A DNA stretch of 64,000 nt from Beroe forskalii (lineage: Eukaryota; Ctenophora; Nuda; Beroida; Beroidae). The stretch covers positions 124,001 to 188,000 of the forward strand of contig WFMF01000295.1 of the NCBI GenBank assembly GCA_011033025.1, written 5' to 3'. The translations under genes and the position numbers were made by a program. Below, in pieces: positions 9,258 through 21,080 of the stretch. The notes under the pieces were generated by a model that did not search any database, was not told where the DNA came from, and saw nothing but the letters and a program-made list of their open reading frames with translations. Within the stretch, counting starts at the first letter, position 1. Each line of letters begins with the position of its first letter.

Positions 9258-12199
9258 CCCCCTGTGAACTAAATAGTTAAGTAGGTCTGAGAACGTTTTT
9301 CGGTAGTTCATAGTCCATAGATTCACCAGAAAAAACTCCCCGGATTCCGAGTTGGGGAAACCCCTTTTTTGGACCCCTTTTTCTCCCGAATTGGGGCACA
9401 AACTTCAACCGGCAATATCTCAGCTTCTGATTGAGATACAGGCCATATCGTTATACCAAACTATGCAGGATGAGCACATCATAGGCGACGAAGCATAGTT
9501 TCAAAGTCGTAACCCCTTTAGTTTTGGAGTTATGGACGAAAAACCTCTTTTTAGCCCTACGCGTAACCCCAAAATTGCCCCTTTTTGATAAATAGAATCT
9601 GAAGGACCTAGAGAACTCAACGAGGACACTACCTCATGCAGAATCATCACATTATGGGGGGTAGAACATGGTTTCAAAGTCCTATCCCCTTTCGTTTAAG
9701 AGTTATGGACGAAAAACCCCTTTTGAGCCCTACGCATAACCCCAAAATTGCCCCCATTTGAAAGATAAAATCTGAAGGTCGTAGAGACCTGAAGGAGGAC
9801 CCTATCCTATGCAGAATCATCACATTTTGGGGGGTAGAGCATGGTTTCAAAGTCCTAACCCCTTCCGTTTAAGAGTTATGGACGAAAAACCCCTTTTGAG
9901 CCCTACGCGTAACCCCAAAATTGCCCCTAGTCAATAAATAGAATCTGAAGGACCTAGAGAACTCAACGAGTACACTACCCTATGCAGAATCATCACATTT
10001 CGGGGGGTAGAGCATGGTTTCAAAGTCCTAACCCCCCGTTTCGTTTGGACAAAGAGTTATGGACGTAAAACCCCCATTTGAAAGATAAAATCTGAATGGG
10101 GACCTGAACGAGGACTAGCCCCTTTCGTTTTTGAGTTATGCACGTAAACCATTTTATCATGGGTAACAAAGTAACACAATAGTCCCCTTTCTGTGAACGA
10201 CAATGAAAGAAGTTTGTATGATTGAAATTGAAACCATTTGAAAAACTGGACGAATGATGATCGGTGTTGAATTGAGGTTGCTGATGGTTTCCTGGTGTGT
10301 TAATCCAGTGGTAGGAACCTTTAATGAACTTAATAAAGTATTATTATAGTAGACAAAACATTTTCATTTACTATTTTGCTAGGTTAGAATTTCGTGTGCC
10401 TTTTAAGATACAATTTGTTTGGCATTAAATCATCAAGAAGATCTTGAATCGGGTTTTAAAAAAGGTCAGGCACACTACACCAGGTCAAAAAAAGCCAGGC
10501 ACACTACACCAGGAGGAAATCCAAAGCTGTTAGACCGTGAGTCGCGTTCGATAATAATGACATATGAGCCTATGAGGACAATTTTGAGAATACTGAGATT
10601 TTTAAGTTCATGTTACCAAGGCTTTTTATTCCACAATTGGTCGGAAACAAGTTGTCATTTGTGAAGGTATCCTTGATCTAGAACGCCAACTTGATCATGG
10701 TATTGAGAGTTTCACGGGATTTTGTTTTGTGATAATGAAATTAAAGTGGGTTTCACATTCACGTTACGATCAAGGGTGCTGAGGTTAACAATGTACATAC
10801 GTGATATATTGGAGTAATCACAACCAAAAATATTACGTGAGGGCATCGTGCTGCACAACATATTGAATACTGAAATGGTAGAGAGCATCTTCCGGGATAC
10901 CTGGGTATGAATGAAACTATAATATGTAGTATGTACCACAATGACGTGCCACGTTTTTTGGATTTCTCAAGAGGATTCATAGAATGTGTTTTATTTGATT
11001 ATGAGTTGAACATGGTTAGTATGACACTGAGTGTTGATATTCCTTGGGCTCATAACTTCATAACATAAAAACTATTCCGGTCTATGCTGTAAATCAGATC
11101 AGGGTTATCCTAAACCCGATAGCAGCTGTAGTCGTAAACTATTGCAAAAAGAGACATGTTTACATTATAGAAAGTGGAACACTTTAAGTTAGTTAAGATA
11201 TATGTGATGTGTCATAGTTATTCTTTATAAACTTCCTCTGCATTCTTTTAGGAAAAAGGTTCGATTATTCAATGTAAAATTTTACAGTTATATTATTGTG
11301 GAATATCATGCCGTGTTCATTTGATTTTTATCCCTATCGTATATAACCAAGCTCTATTCCATTTTGGATTAAAAATTTTGGAGTTGAAAGAGGTTTTTCG
11401 TCCATGACTCAAAAACGAAAGGGGTTAGGTCTTTGAAACCATGTTCTACCCCCCATAATGTGATGATTCTGCATAGGATAGGATCCTCGTTCGGGTCTCT
11501 ACGACCTTCAGATTTTATCTGTCAAATGGGGGCAATTTTGGGGTTACGCATAGGGCTAATAAGGGTTTTTTGTCCATAACTCTTAAACGGAAGGGGTTAG
11601 GACTTTGAAACCATGCTCTACCCCCCAAAATGTGATGATTCTGCATAGGGTAGTGTCCTCGTTGAGTTCTCTAGGTCCTTCAGATTCTATTTATTGACTA
11701 GGGGCAATTTTGGGGTTATGCGTAGAGGGCTCAAAAGGGTTTTTCGTCCATAACTCTTAAACGAAAGGGGATAGGACTTTGAAACCATGTTCTACCCCCC
11801 ATAATGTGATGATTCTGCATGGGGTAGTGTCCTCGTTGAGTTCTCTAGGTCCTTCAGATTCTATTTATCAAAAAGGGGCAATTTTGGGGTTACGCGTAGG
11901 GCTAAAAAGAGGTTTTTCGTCCATAACTCCAAAACTAAAGGGGTTACGACTTTGAAACTATGCTTCGTCGCCTATGATGTGCTCATCCTGCATAGTTTGG
12001 TATAACGATATGGCCTGTATCTCAATCAGAAGCTGAGATATTGCCGGTTGAAGTTTGTGCCCCAATTCGGGAGAAAAAGGGGTCCAAAAAAGGGGTTTCC
12101 CCAACTCGGAATCCGGGGAGTTTTTTTCTGGTGAATCTATGGACTATGAACTACCGAAAAACGTTCTCAGACCTACTTAACTATTTAGTTCACAGGGGG
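9258..12199. mobile_element. 2.9 kb fold-back element with tandem-repeat arms
   Basis: The outer ends are inverse copies starting CCCCCTGTGAACTAAATAG. The left arm runs from 9258 to about 10140 and the right arm from about 11390 to 12199. They are near identical in inverse orientation over roughly 800 bp. Each arm contains about four tandem units of about 173 bp, marked by GAGTTATGGACGAAAAAC at 9527, 9700, 9873 and 10054, and in reverse near 11401, 11575, 11749 and 11921. The interior of about 1.25 kb has no coding sequence I can recognise. Long inverted arms built of direct repeats are the hallmark of fold-back (FB-like) non-autonomous DNA elements. No target-site duplication is obvious: AACTGTAC on the left, TTCATTAG on the right. 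Confidence 0.85.
10141..11389. other. Loop region of the fold-back element
   Basis: This is unique AT-rich sequence between the two arms. A short direct duplication, CAGGCACACTACACCAGG, occurs twice near 10468-10512. No open frame matches a transposase or any other family I know. Confidence 0.6.
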
Positions 12200-12821
12200 T
12201 TCATTAGAACTATGTTCTGTAAGTGTAATGGATTCGTACCAACCTGGATGTATGACTCTGATAAGGTTATCATTTCTGGTTGGAGTTTTGTAACGTGTAA
12301 ATCCTGCACGTCAAACCACTGACCAGCGCTGAAATTAGCAGTGCTGTAGTTAGGTTATTTATTATTGAAGGTGAGGCATTCCAAGTTAGAGTAGGTCACT
12401 CAGTTCATAATTGGTCACATTTGGTGAACAACTTCTTCAATTTGTTAAGTGGCAAAAGCTCAGGAGGTGATTTTGATGTCGAAGTGTGAGAATCTCAGGA
12501 ATTCAGAGGAAAATTGTCCTATTGGGGTTTAAAAGTGGCCCTGTCCTAAACTTTTGAACGTGTATGTGCCTTCATAGGTCCAAAGGAACAGGTTGGAATG
12601 GTAGAAGGAACCGAGCTTTTCCCCGAAGCCCCAGTTTGGATGGTTTTTCCAAAAGGAACTTTACTTTTTGCCATATTTCTTGAATACTGAAACCATAATG
12701 ATATGCAATTGACAAGTCATGAAGGGTCTTCGTTGAGCCTATATTATTTTTACGAATCTTCCTGTCATAGTTTTCGACCAGTTGCTTTCAATCTATGAGC
12801 ACCCATACCAATTAGTATTAC
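12200..12821. other. Intergenic or intronic sequence, no features
   Basis: This stretch lies between the fold-back element and the isolated USP39 exon. I searched it for the missing last USP39 exon on the minus strand and did not find one. Confidence 0.4.
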
Positions 12822-13016
12822 CTGACAAGGTGAAGATGGGTAGAGTAAGTTCCTCCGTCCGGGGGTCCATCGTGGCAGATGTTGCTCAGCAAGTTGTACT
12901 CCGTGTTGGGGTACTGGTCCGACACCCGGGTCTCTATGTACTCGGCCATGTCGAATGAGATGGGGAAGTTGACGATAGTAGGGTTCTTCTCCACAAAAAA
13001 CCGGTTTTCTGTGAAT
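12822..13016 (-). CDS. USP39: Isolated internal exon of a USP39-like protein
   Basis: The minus strand holds a 195 bp block bounded by a good acceptor (CCCCTGCAG just upstream) and a good donor (CAG followed by GTAATA). It encodes about 64 residues beginning FTENRFFVEKNPTIVNFPIS. They continue through a tyrosine-rich middle to NICHDGPPDGG and THLHLV. The FFVEKNPTIVNFP block and the following ANIVHDG-like block are characteristic of USP39 (yeast Sad1), the ubiquitin-protease-like but catalytically inactive component of the U4/U6.U5 tri-snRNP. This exon corresponds to the penultimate part of the USP domain. I found neither the expected neighbouring exon within 13.0-13.9 kb nor the terminal exon down to 8.2 kb. 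A 2.9 kb fold-back element lies just downstream. It is therefore either part of a gene with very long introns, with the MARCHF-like gene nested upstream, or an orphan fragment. Confidence 0.8.
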
Positions 13017-13901
13017 CTGCAGGGGTTAAGAGTGGGGGTTTAGTGAGCTGTGGGGGAGATTAAATTACAGGTTTGAACTTTGGAGTTCCAGTTGGCTAAT
13101 GGCTAAAGAAGGGGTTAGAGAGGAGGTTCAGAGTAGAGGTCTGATTCAGGGTTACCAGAGTAGGGCTTTAAGAGTGGTTGGGATTTCGAATAGTTAAGTA
13201 GTAAAGTAGACATTAAACAATGTGGGATTTTAAACTTCCAGCTGCCCGCCAATGGAAGACGCTCGTCTTTAGCAAACAAAAGCATACCTATTACCAACAA
13301 AAGAACAAACATTGAGTTCAATTTAGAGGGTCAAAAGAAAATAAATAGATTTAACAAATAGATAAAACTTCGAAAAATATTTTACAGTACAAATTTTCAA
13401 AAAAGAAAAAAAAAAGGCTACACAATCATTCATTTTCATGCGTGCTAGGCCATCAAAATGAGCTCATCATTTCCGTAACAAACATACACGCTACCTCATC
13501 AAACATACAAACTCATGCGATGAGCTCATTTCTGATTGGCACCTACCTATATAATTGAAATTAGTTCTTCAGTTCAATACTTCAATGAAATACAAAAAAA
13601 ATCTAATCTGATGATAAACAGCTAATGGTATTTTCCTAGCTTTTCTGAAATATTGTAAGGATAAGGGCGTCACAATTCCAGCAAAATAAGGTACATATTT
13701 CTGCCAGGCGCAGCTATCGATTAAAGGAGTAATTAAAAGTGTTTCCATCTTGTACTGAGTTCCAAAGTTCCTAGTAGAGCACATGAAAGATTGAATGAAG
13801 ATAATTTATGTTGATAAACCAGGTGTTCCCATGAGTTCATGGAGCACAGAAGACTGGCTGTTATAACTGTGCTGCCTACATCACACTATACATGTTAACC
13901 C
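13017..13901. other. Non-coding, between USP39 exon and MARCHF-like gene
   Basis: AT-rich sequence with short G-rich stretches on the plus strand near 13020-13150. It is probably the 3' untranslated or downstream region of the MARCHF-like gene. No further exon was recognised. Confidence 0.4.
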
Positions 13902-14849
13902 CTACACCTGCGGGATTTTAGGAGCACTTTTACTTTTAGGAAGTTTAGAAGAACCAGTAGGTATCCCTGACACGAATACCACCTCATTGGAATCCCTCCA
14001 CCGGGACAAGTAACTGAGGTACAGTGAGCACTGGGACCCAATGAGGTACAGACCACCTAGGAACAGGAAGCAGATAACCCCCGTTTTGATTGCCAGAGTC
14101 AGATCAACTTCCCGTTTACTGTCCTTGACATCCATGAGGAGCTTGGTGAGCAGTGCCACTGTCGTGGAAACAACGGAAAATAGGGCGAGGAAGGTAAAGG
14201 TCAGGGAACAGAGCAGCTTGTGTCGTTCCGATCTGGTTAGTTCGAGTGGTTTCCACTGTCGGAGTGGCTTGCGGACGCTCTTGAAGAGGTAGTCAAAGCC
14301 ACAGAGCTCACACTGTCTCTTGTTCTCCTTGATGGACATGTTGAGCCAGGTGTTTAGACAGGACTGATGGACAAACTGGAGGGTTCCGGTACATTTGCAG
14401 GGGGATATGAGGTCATCCTCCTCCTCCTCTTCTGTACCGCAGTGGCAGATCCGACAGTAGTCCTGAGAGTTGCTGTAAGTCAGGGACAGGATGGAACTGC
14501 TGTCTGTACCGAAACTGGAATGGTGATCACAATAAGCATCACCAGGGGCGACATCAGAGCTGCTGCAATCACAACCTGAAGCATCAGTAAGAGCAGCAGT
14601 TTTACTGCAATCACAATCAGTCTTATCAGGAGCAACAGCAGCACTTTTATTGCAATCACATTGAGTATTACAGCTGCTATCAGCCGCTGTGTTTTCTTCT
14701 GCTGAAGTCAGGGAATCGTTTCCAACAGTTACGAGAGTGACACATTGCTGAGGGAGCCCATTCTCTGCCACTGAATTTGTGCCATCAATCTTCTGATTAC
14801 CATCACCGTCCCCCTGTCCATCATCTGCAGCAATCCTCTGATCACTCAA
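13902..14849 (-). CDS. MARCHF1/8-like RING-CH E3 ubiquitin ligase
   Basis: A single uninterrupted 315-residue frame. Residues about 132-190 form a RING-variant (C4HC3, RING-CH) finger, reading CRICHC then PCKCTGTLQFVHQSCLNTW and CELCGFDY. It is followed by a conserved KPLRQWKPL linker and two hydrophobic segments (about 212-234 and 254-278), as in membrane-bound MARCHF1/MARCHF8. Those ligases ubiquitinate membrane proteins and send them to endosomes or lysosomes. The N-terminal 130 residues are unusual: a low-complexity acidic start, then repeats of a Cys-Asp-Cys motif (QCDCNKS, DCDCSKT, GCDCSSS). That part may be an extra metal-binding or cytosolic region. Length and domain order fit MARCHF8. 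There is no intron in the coding part, unlike vertebrate MARCHF8. The Met at 14849 is the first in frame. Confidence 0.9.
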   Translation of the reverse strand: MSDQRIAADDGQGDGDGNQKIDGTNSVAENGLPQQCVTLVTVGNDSLTSAEENTAADSSCNTQCDCNKSAAVAPDKTDCDCSKTAALTDASGCDCSSSDVAPGDAYCDHHSSFGTDSSSILSLTYSNSQDYCRICHCGTEEEEEDDLISPCKCTGTLQFVHQSCLNTWLNMSIKENKRQCELCGFDYLFKSVRKPLRQWKPLELTRSERHKLLCSLTFTFLALFSVVSTTVALLTKLLMDVKDSKREVDLTLAIKTGVICFLFLGGLYLIGSQCSLYLSYLSRWRDSNEVVFVSGIPTGSSKLPKSKSAPKIPQV

Positions 14850-15110
14850 AGTTCTCTGATTGTTGTCAGCTGACGAATTAGAAATAACGATAACCCGACT
14901 TCTCCTGATGTTCCGGGTCCTTTCCAGGGCGAACTTTGGCAGGGTGGAGGTAGAGCGAGATCGGAAAGATGATTACATCTTTAAAGGACATCGTACTTTC
15001 AAGAGACACGGTTATGTAGAGGCACAGTGCATTAATTGGAGCTTCATGTCACCTGTTCGTTATAGAGGTTTGTAATAATAATAATACCCACTCAATAACC
15101 CGACCTTAAC

Positions 15111-15222
15111 AGACATATTTATGTGGGACAAAAATTCTGGGCATCGAAATTTTTGGAGTTGGAAAATATGGCGATTTTTCGTAAAATCCCCAAATTCCAT
15201 TCAGACATAAATATGTCTCGTA
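15111..15222. mobile_element. Short inverted-repeat element
   Basis: AGACATATTTATGT at about 15112 is repeated inversely as ACATAAATATGTCT at about 15207, enclosing about 80 bp of AT-rich sequence. It resembles a very small MITE or a structured fragment. No target duplication was assigned. Confidence 0.5.
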
Positions 15223-15764
15223 AGGTAATTAAGAAACGGAAATACTGAATTCTCTCATTAATTTGCACGGGCACACCCTATTACCTAATTCTGGGCACCA
15301 TGATGCGTGCGTGTCGTACAGACATAATAGAACACACAATGCAAAACTATAATCAGGGAAGACTGTCGTCTGTCAATCGAAAATAAAACCAGGCATGATG
15401 CAATGCATGAACGTCAAACTGTTACATAACCACATAATGATAGTATTACACGTATTATTGTGAAAGTCGCAGCCTGTCAAGTCGCGTTGGGAATTTAGTT
15501 ATCAAATTCAATTTCAAAATTATTGGATTATTGGAACATAAGGAGCGTCATGTAATGGTATGCATTAAACTGATGGAAATGCCCATGATGCACGTATGCA
15601 TAATCCTATGATGAGTTGACAATGATTAATGAGTTACGCTTTTTGGTCAATTTTATGATATGTTATTTATCTATTTATCATTAACTAGACATTTAGGAAA
15701 TACATAGACACGAGCCCATTGCGTCCATTTTGGGATACTTCCCGAGGGCGTTTATCTGGTTTTG
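15223..15764. other. AT-rich intergenic sequence
   Basis: No gene or clear repeat seen. Confidence 0.4.
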
Positions 15765-15865
15765 GTACGAACCCGTAGGGTGAGAGTCAGGCAAGTGTCC
15801 GAACCCGTAAGGCGAGGGTCAGGCAAGTGTCTGAACCCGTAGGGTCAGGATCAGGCAAGTGCTTT
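15765..15865. repeat. About 37-40 bp tandem repeat, three copies
   Basis: The unit begins CGAACCCGTAGGGTGAGAGT and ends CAGGCAAGTG. It occurs three times with a few substitutions. Confidence 0.85.
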
Positions 15866-17440
15866 ATAATATTATAGACCCGCATTCAACCGTCAGGCGG
15901 TTCTATAAAAGAATACACAAAATACTGAAATCATAGAAATTTCCTTAAAAATTATTTTTTTTTTCAAAAGAATCCTTCAAAAGCATCAAGAATTCACAGC
16001 CGCTAATCTATCATTAGGTGACCCATGCAATTGCAAACAACTATGATGATACCTTTAATATATGATACCCTCCTAATAATTTATGATAACACATGAAAAT
16101 ACCATGAATATTCAGGCACAAATAACCAATTTACTCGGGGAAGAGACCGATAATGATTTTCTCACGAACATTTAAGAGCTTGTGTAAATACTCTGGGAAC
16201 TGCAAGAAGGCGATAAGTGCCACACACTAATATAGGCGATCAAGGAACCATCATTGAAAAAGCATGATTAAGCTTAGGTTGCAGGCAAGCTGACATTACG
16301 CAATACGCACTCGACTGTATAAAACTATAAAAGGCTCCTCGGACATTATCAGGCCTCAAAGTGAGATGATTTTATATTTATAGCAATTATAATTAAACAT
16401 CTGCTCAAATACATGTCATGAAATTCATCACAGGTTACTGGTTAGCTGGATGGGTTAAATAAGTTAATGATGATTTCAAGGAAACATACTGAGCTGGTAT
16501 GTCATGGCCTTAAATTTGACATTGGAGCAAATTCCGTGTTAGGTCATTTCGTACCCCCCTCGGCCTTCCCTCCTTTTTGTCAGTATTTTAAAGTCCTCTC
16601 CTCACTACGGTCACGATTTCAAATGTTTCATTGACTGAAGAATAATACTCTTCACCGTACCGAAAAAATACCCGCCAGAACGAAAGTGATGCATTAAAAA
16701 CAGCTTAACAAGAAGGTTATGATTGCACGCGCATTTACATACGTCACATTTAAGCGGAATAGTACGAGCAACTACAACAATAGTTACGGCGTACTGTTGT
16801 TGTTCCCCTCACCTGGGCAGCCTAAACTGTGTCTATAAAGCCACCAGAGATACTCAGTTCATGATGTCACATTTATTATTAGAGATGGGTAACGCACTCA
16901 GCATTCACTCTTCAAGATGCAGCACTAATATCTGAGTAAGTAAGTATCTAGCACATAAGGCAAATTGGTCCATTTGTTCAGCTCGAGTTCAGATAATTTT
17001 CACCCTTTCGATTACGATAATGTCGCCTTATGATAAAGATAAACATATATTGAATGGATCTCGTACGGGGTTCTTTGATGCTAATGAACCCCACTTTGAT
17101 TGTATTTGTTACTTTCTAATGGATCTTTTGATAAAAATAAAAGTAGAAAGTACCTAATTCATAGCGAATTCAGATAGCTATAGTCGATATAGCATGATAA
17201 GCTTTAGAAATAGAATAAATTGAAAATCTAAGTACTTTAGTAATATTAGCGCATTCCCAGCCATACTCTAAGCGTAGATTATAATAATGATAATGATCAA
17301 TCTACATTTGTCACTGTGACTCAGAGACCAGAAAACGGTTATACCGATGAAAGTCGTCAAACTATCAAGAACCAATATGTACTATCATCTGATTTAAAGT
17401 TGGCACGTGAATAATATCGGTGCTACCGCACACAATAAAG
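15866..17440. other. AT-rich intergenic sequence
   Basis: Only short frames without recognisable similarity. No splice-bounded exon was recognised on either strand. Confidence 0.4.
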
Positions 17441-17505
17441 TTTGACAATGACGAGAAAGGACCTGACGAGAATGGACCAGAGGAGAATGGACCTGTTAAA
17501 AAGGG
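17441..17505. repeat. 18 bp minisatellite, about three to four copies
   Basis: Units of the type GACGAGAATGGACCTG follow one another. On the minus strand they read as a GPFSS repeat in a short frame with no other support. Confidence 0.8.
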
Positions 17506-18430
17506 AGGCTTAGTGGTACCGTTGCTAAAGATATTGGGTACTTGTGCGCGCTTCAAGTAGAAAATGGGCAGTTTGTTAGTGTTCCATGCCCGAATTTTGG
17601 GCTAAGCCATATATTGAGAGACAAAACGAGATATTATGCTTTATGGTGCCGTTACTCTAGAGAATGGGTTTCTGCAACTGGTTGTTTTTATTAGTGTAGT
17701 GGTGTTGAGAGGCTGTTTTCTGTTATTACGCCATATTAAATGCTCTGTCGAAGCTTTTGAAGAGTTGCAATCAAATTCAATTTACTAATCAAGTTCTGAG
17801 GCATAAAACTGCATATAATGAATTTCATATAATGCGTTTGGTGGTACCAAATAAAAACATGTCCAGAGTTCTACAGTTGAGACCAAATGATCATTACGGA
17901 TGAACGGACGATGGTGATAGTCTCGAAAATCAATGAATTTATAACTTGGATTATGAATAGAATTTCAAGGAAACCAAAAAAAAATGAAAACGCGTTCGCA
18001 TCAAGAGTTCAAAGTTATAATAACAATCTGTTTCATGCACAGTCACAAGGAAATTTCCTGATAAAATGATTCAAAAGAATACGATAAAGTAATACTGTAC
18101 ACAAAGAATAAGAATTGCACCTGCCAGAGCATTTCTTGTTGTCCGTTGTTTCCCCTTTCCGTATAGTATGCAGGCGCTTAATTTCCCTCTCTAGACGTTA
18201 AATACTAAATGATCGCAGAAAACCGGACTTCCAACGACTTAAATTGAACATACAGTGGGTCACGTGTGACTGTGACACTGTCATGTGGTTCATACTTCAG
18301 TAGTTCATGGAAATCCGCATAATTTTCTCTGTTACCCTAACTCGGTAGCGTCAGTAGCAGTTATACTGAGGGGAAATACCGGCGGGCTGTCGTTGAAGGA
18401 GGGAAATGGACAATTTGGGCAAAACTTCTA
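17506..18430. other. Intergenic sequence downstream of the transporter
   Basis: No gene seen. The transporter's 3' untranslated region (minus strand) presumably lies in the right-hand part. Confidence 0.4.
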
Positions 18431-19804
18431 TCAGCTTTTGTACTTCCTGTTGTATAAAACAACAGTAACAGCAAACAACCAGAAAAATGGAGTCCCGACG
18501 CAGTAAACCCATTTAAATTCTAACAAATTAAGCAAAGGGCCTGCCACGGCAACCCCAGTTACTGCCCCAATACTTCTTCCAACACACCAAACACTCGTGG
18601 AAACAGACATGGCTTTCTCAGCTGGGAATTCAGAAGACAAATACGATGTGCAGTGAGCTAGGGATGCGTATTGAATAAAGCTGCTGCATCCTAAAAGGAG
18701 GTTGAAAGAAATGACTGACGAAACTACGTCGAGCGTGCAGGAGATGGAGAATACTGGACCAAGGAGGAGAAGGACGATTCCAGCTGTTGCCAGGAACGTT
18801 GTTATCAGGGTGGGCAGAATGCCAGGATTGGAATTGCCGAGATAACCTCCAATAGTAGAGAATGTGCAATACACCAGACTGCCTACCCCAAGAACAGTGC
18901 CACTGAACTCGGGGGACCGGCCATGAACACTGCTGTAGAAGTAAGTCAGGTTCCCCTCCACAAAGTTCATGCAAGCTCCTATACAGAACATGGTAAACCA
19001 GCCATAGACCAGTAGCTCTGGTTGAAAGTATAACTTCAAAACCTTCTTTCCATAAGAAATTCTGTCGGCTCTCTCTTCTTTATCCTCTCTTTCTCCTTCC
19101 AGATCCTCTCCTTTTTCATTTTCCTGTTCCTCGAACTCTCTTTCGACGAAATTCATAGCCTCAAGATCCTTGTTTCCAAGATTTAATATACCGACTGTTA
19201 CAGCAACTGATAGGACCAAAAATCCATTGATGAGCATGGCATTTTGGAACCCAATCTTGGAATTTAGCAATCCTCCAAGATAGGCACCCAATGCCTGGCC
19301 TATGGTCACAGTTGCCTCTAGGAACATCGCAGATCTGCCGGCGTTTCCTTTTAGGCGGCTATTGAAAATCACACCAACTTTGTTGTACAACAGAAAGTGG
19401 ATGGTACCGCTGATGAACCGGGCAGTAATGGCGGTGTAGAGATACCAAATTCCGAATTTAGTTTGAAATAGAAGACACTTGCTGCTGCAGCCCATCCACA
19501 TAAATCCGGCTACAGCAAATTTTCATTCTGCCCCATTTGTTCACGCAGGGTTGGATAAAAAGTGAGTGTTGATGCCAGAGAAGGGCCATCAATACAAGCT
19601 CCGATTCTGTTGATGAGAGAGACCTAGCTCATGGATTCAGTAACCAGAATGGTGAGGAGGTATAATTTCACTGGCACCCAGTACAGCAGCAAAGAGGGAG
19701 ATCAGTATCAAAGGTAAAGCTCGGATGAAATAAGAGATTTTCAGTGCAAATACTGGAATGTCCTCTTTGATGTTCACGTTTCGTAGACTTGTTGTCTGTG
19801 GCAT
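18431..19804 (-). pseudogene. MFS transporter (SLC18B1-like), broken in the N-terminal part
   Basis: The long frame 19501-18431 encodes 356 residues with about eight to nine hydrophobic segments. They are separated by a very acidic/basic cytoplasmic loop (about residues 118-152, EEQENEKGEDLEGEREDKEE). The block RSAMFLEATVTIGQALGAYL and the repeated GG-L glycine-rich helices fit the major facilitator superfamily, closest in feel to SLC18B1/VMAT-type drug:proton antiporters. The true start appears to be the Met at 19804 (MPQTTSLRNVNIKEDIPVFA), followed by a first membrane helix ending AAVLGASEIIP. After that the frame must shift, and at least one in-frame stop separates TESMS from VSLINRIGAC. 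A second frame change is needed near 19510 to join the long frame. The gene is therefore a pseudogene or contains sequence errors. Substrate unknown. Confidence 0.75.
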
Positions 19805-21080
19805 TTTAAATCTGGTGACTGAGATAGAAGTTTTTAAAACTCAACTATAGTTCACTGATAAGGGATGGAACCAAATAGTTTGATAATAATGTTGACTTTG
19901 GTATTAGTTATTGTAGAAACTCTAGTAATAACTCTTTCCTTTTAAAAGCTTTAAAATAAGAAATACTATATGTAAATTAGAGCTGTTGGTATACAGTATG
20001 CAACTATTTTTCTGTCATTAAATGATCATCATAATATGAAGCAGATATCACGAGTTCTAAGGACGTGCCAACTGAAATTTTCATATGGCCACCATAATTT
20101 GTGCATCAACATGCGTGATACTGGTTGGGGATCGTTTCCCAATGATTACTACTAAACGGGAGATGGATCTACGAGAGATCCAAACAGAGTCCCCAGCACG
20201 GGACCTCCCGCTGGAAAGTGGAAAGTCCCTGTTGCCAGGGCTACTGTGGATGGGAACGAATCCCGTACCTCCCCAGGCTCCCAATGATTACGTTACATGT
20301 TATTGTAACAAATACAATTACTGTAAACTTGATTACAAGGGGGAGGTGGTTAGAAAAGGCCAAAAATTGATTACTAAACGATTCCTAAACGATCCCTTAA
20401 ACGATACACCCTACCCACGTACGTACATAGTGCCGTGCGACTCGGAAATTTTCTCAAAATAATTCTTATTTCTCGAACTCGTGACACCTGCGTACATAGT
20501 AACGGCAATTAGCAAACAAATGGAGCAAATACTCATTTACTTAATCTGAACGTAGAACCCTGCTTATTAAATTGCAAGTTTAATACTTTTGAATATATAA
20601 ATTTATATTTGAATATTTTTCTTTTGAATATGTGGAATATTTTGGAACCTCGTACTTGGATAAACACATGATTATTCCCTCAAATCACAACAGAAGTTAT
20701 GTGTACAGGCAGGATATGCGGCAGGTTTAGTGCTTGTTATCGTAGAAATTGTAATAATAACTTTTTCATTTAAAAACTCTAAAATAAGAGCTTGAAGTGA
20801 ACTTTTTTTAAATCCTGTTATTCAACAATATTTTCAATTTTCCTGAATAACAAAATATAGGTGAAGGATTTCATAATTAGATAATTAGATTGAAAGAATT
20901 ATAGATAACTGGTCGGTATCCGTCTATTTTTTTAAATAAAGTTTTGTGTATCGGCAAATTTTGCTATCGGATTGACATATGAACCATGAATTATTATAGG
21001 CTCACGAAAATATTATAAGATACAGTCACGCACCAATCTATCATCAGTGCAATGATCTATAGTTCAACCAGAAAAGTTTG
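19805..21080. other. Intergenic sequence with one orphan frame
   Basis: A 125-codon plus-strand frame (20085-20462) has no recognisable domain, no signal peptide pattern and average composition, so I do not call it a gene. The rest is AT-rich. Confidence 0.4.

Noticed and set aside
20085-20462. 125-codon plus-strand frame
   Set aside because: No domain, no codon bias that I can see, no splice or promoter support; length is within chance in this window.
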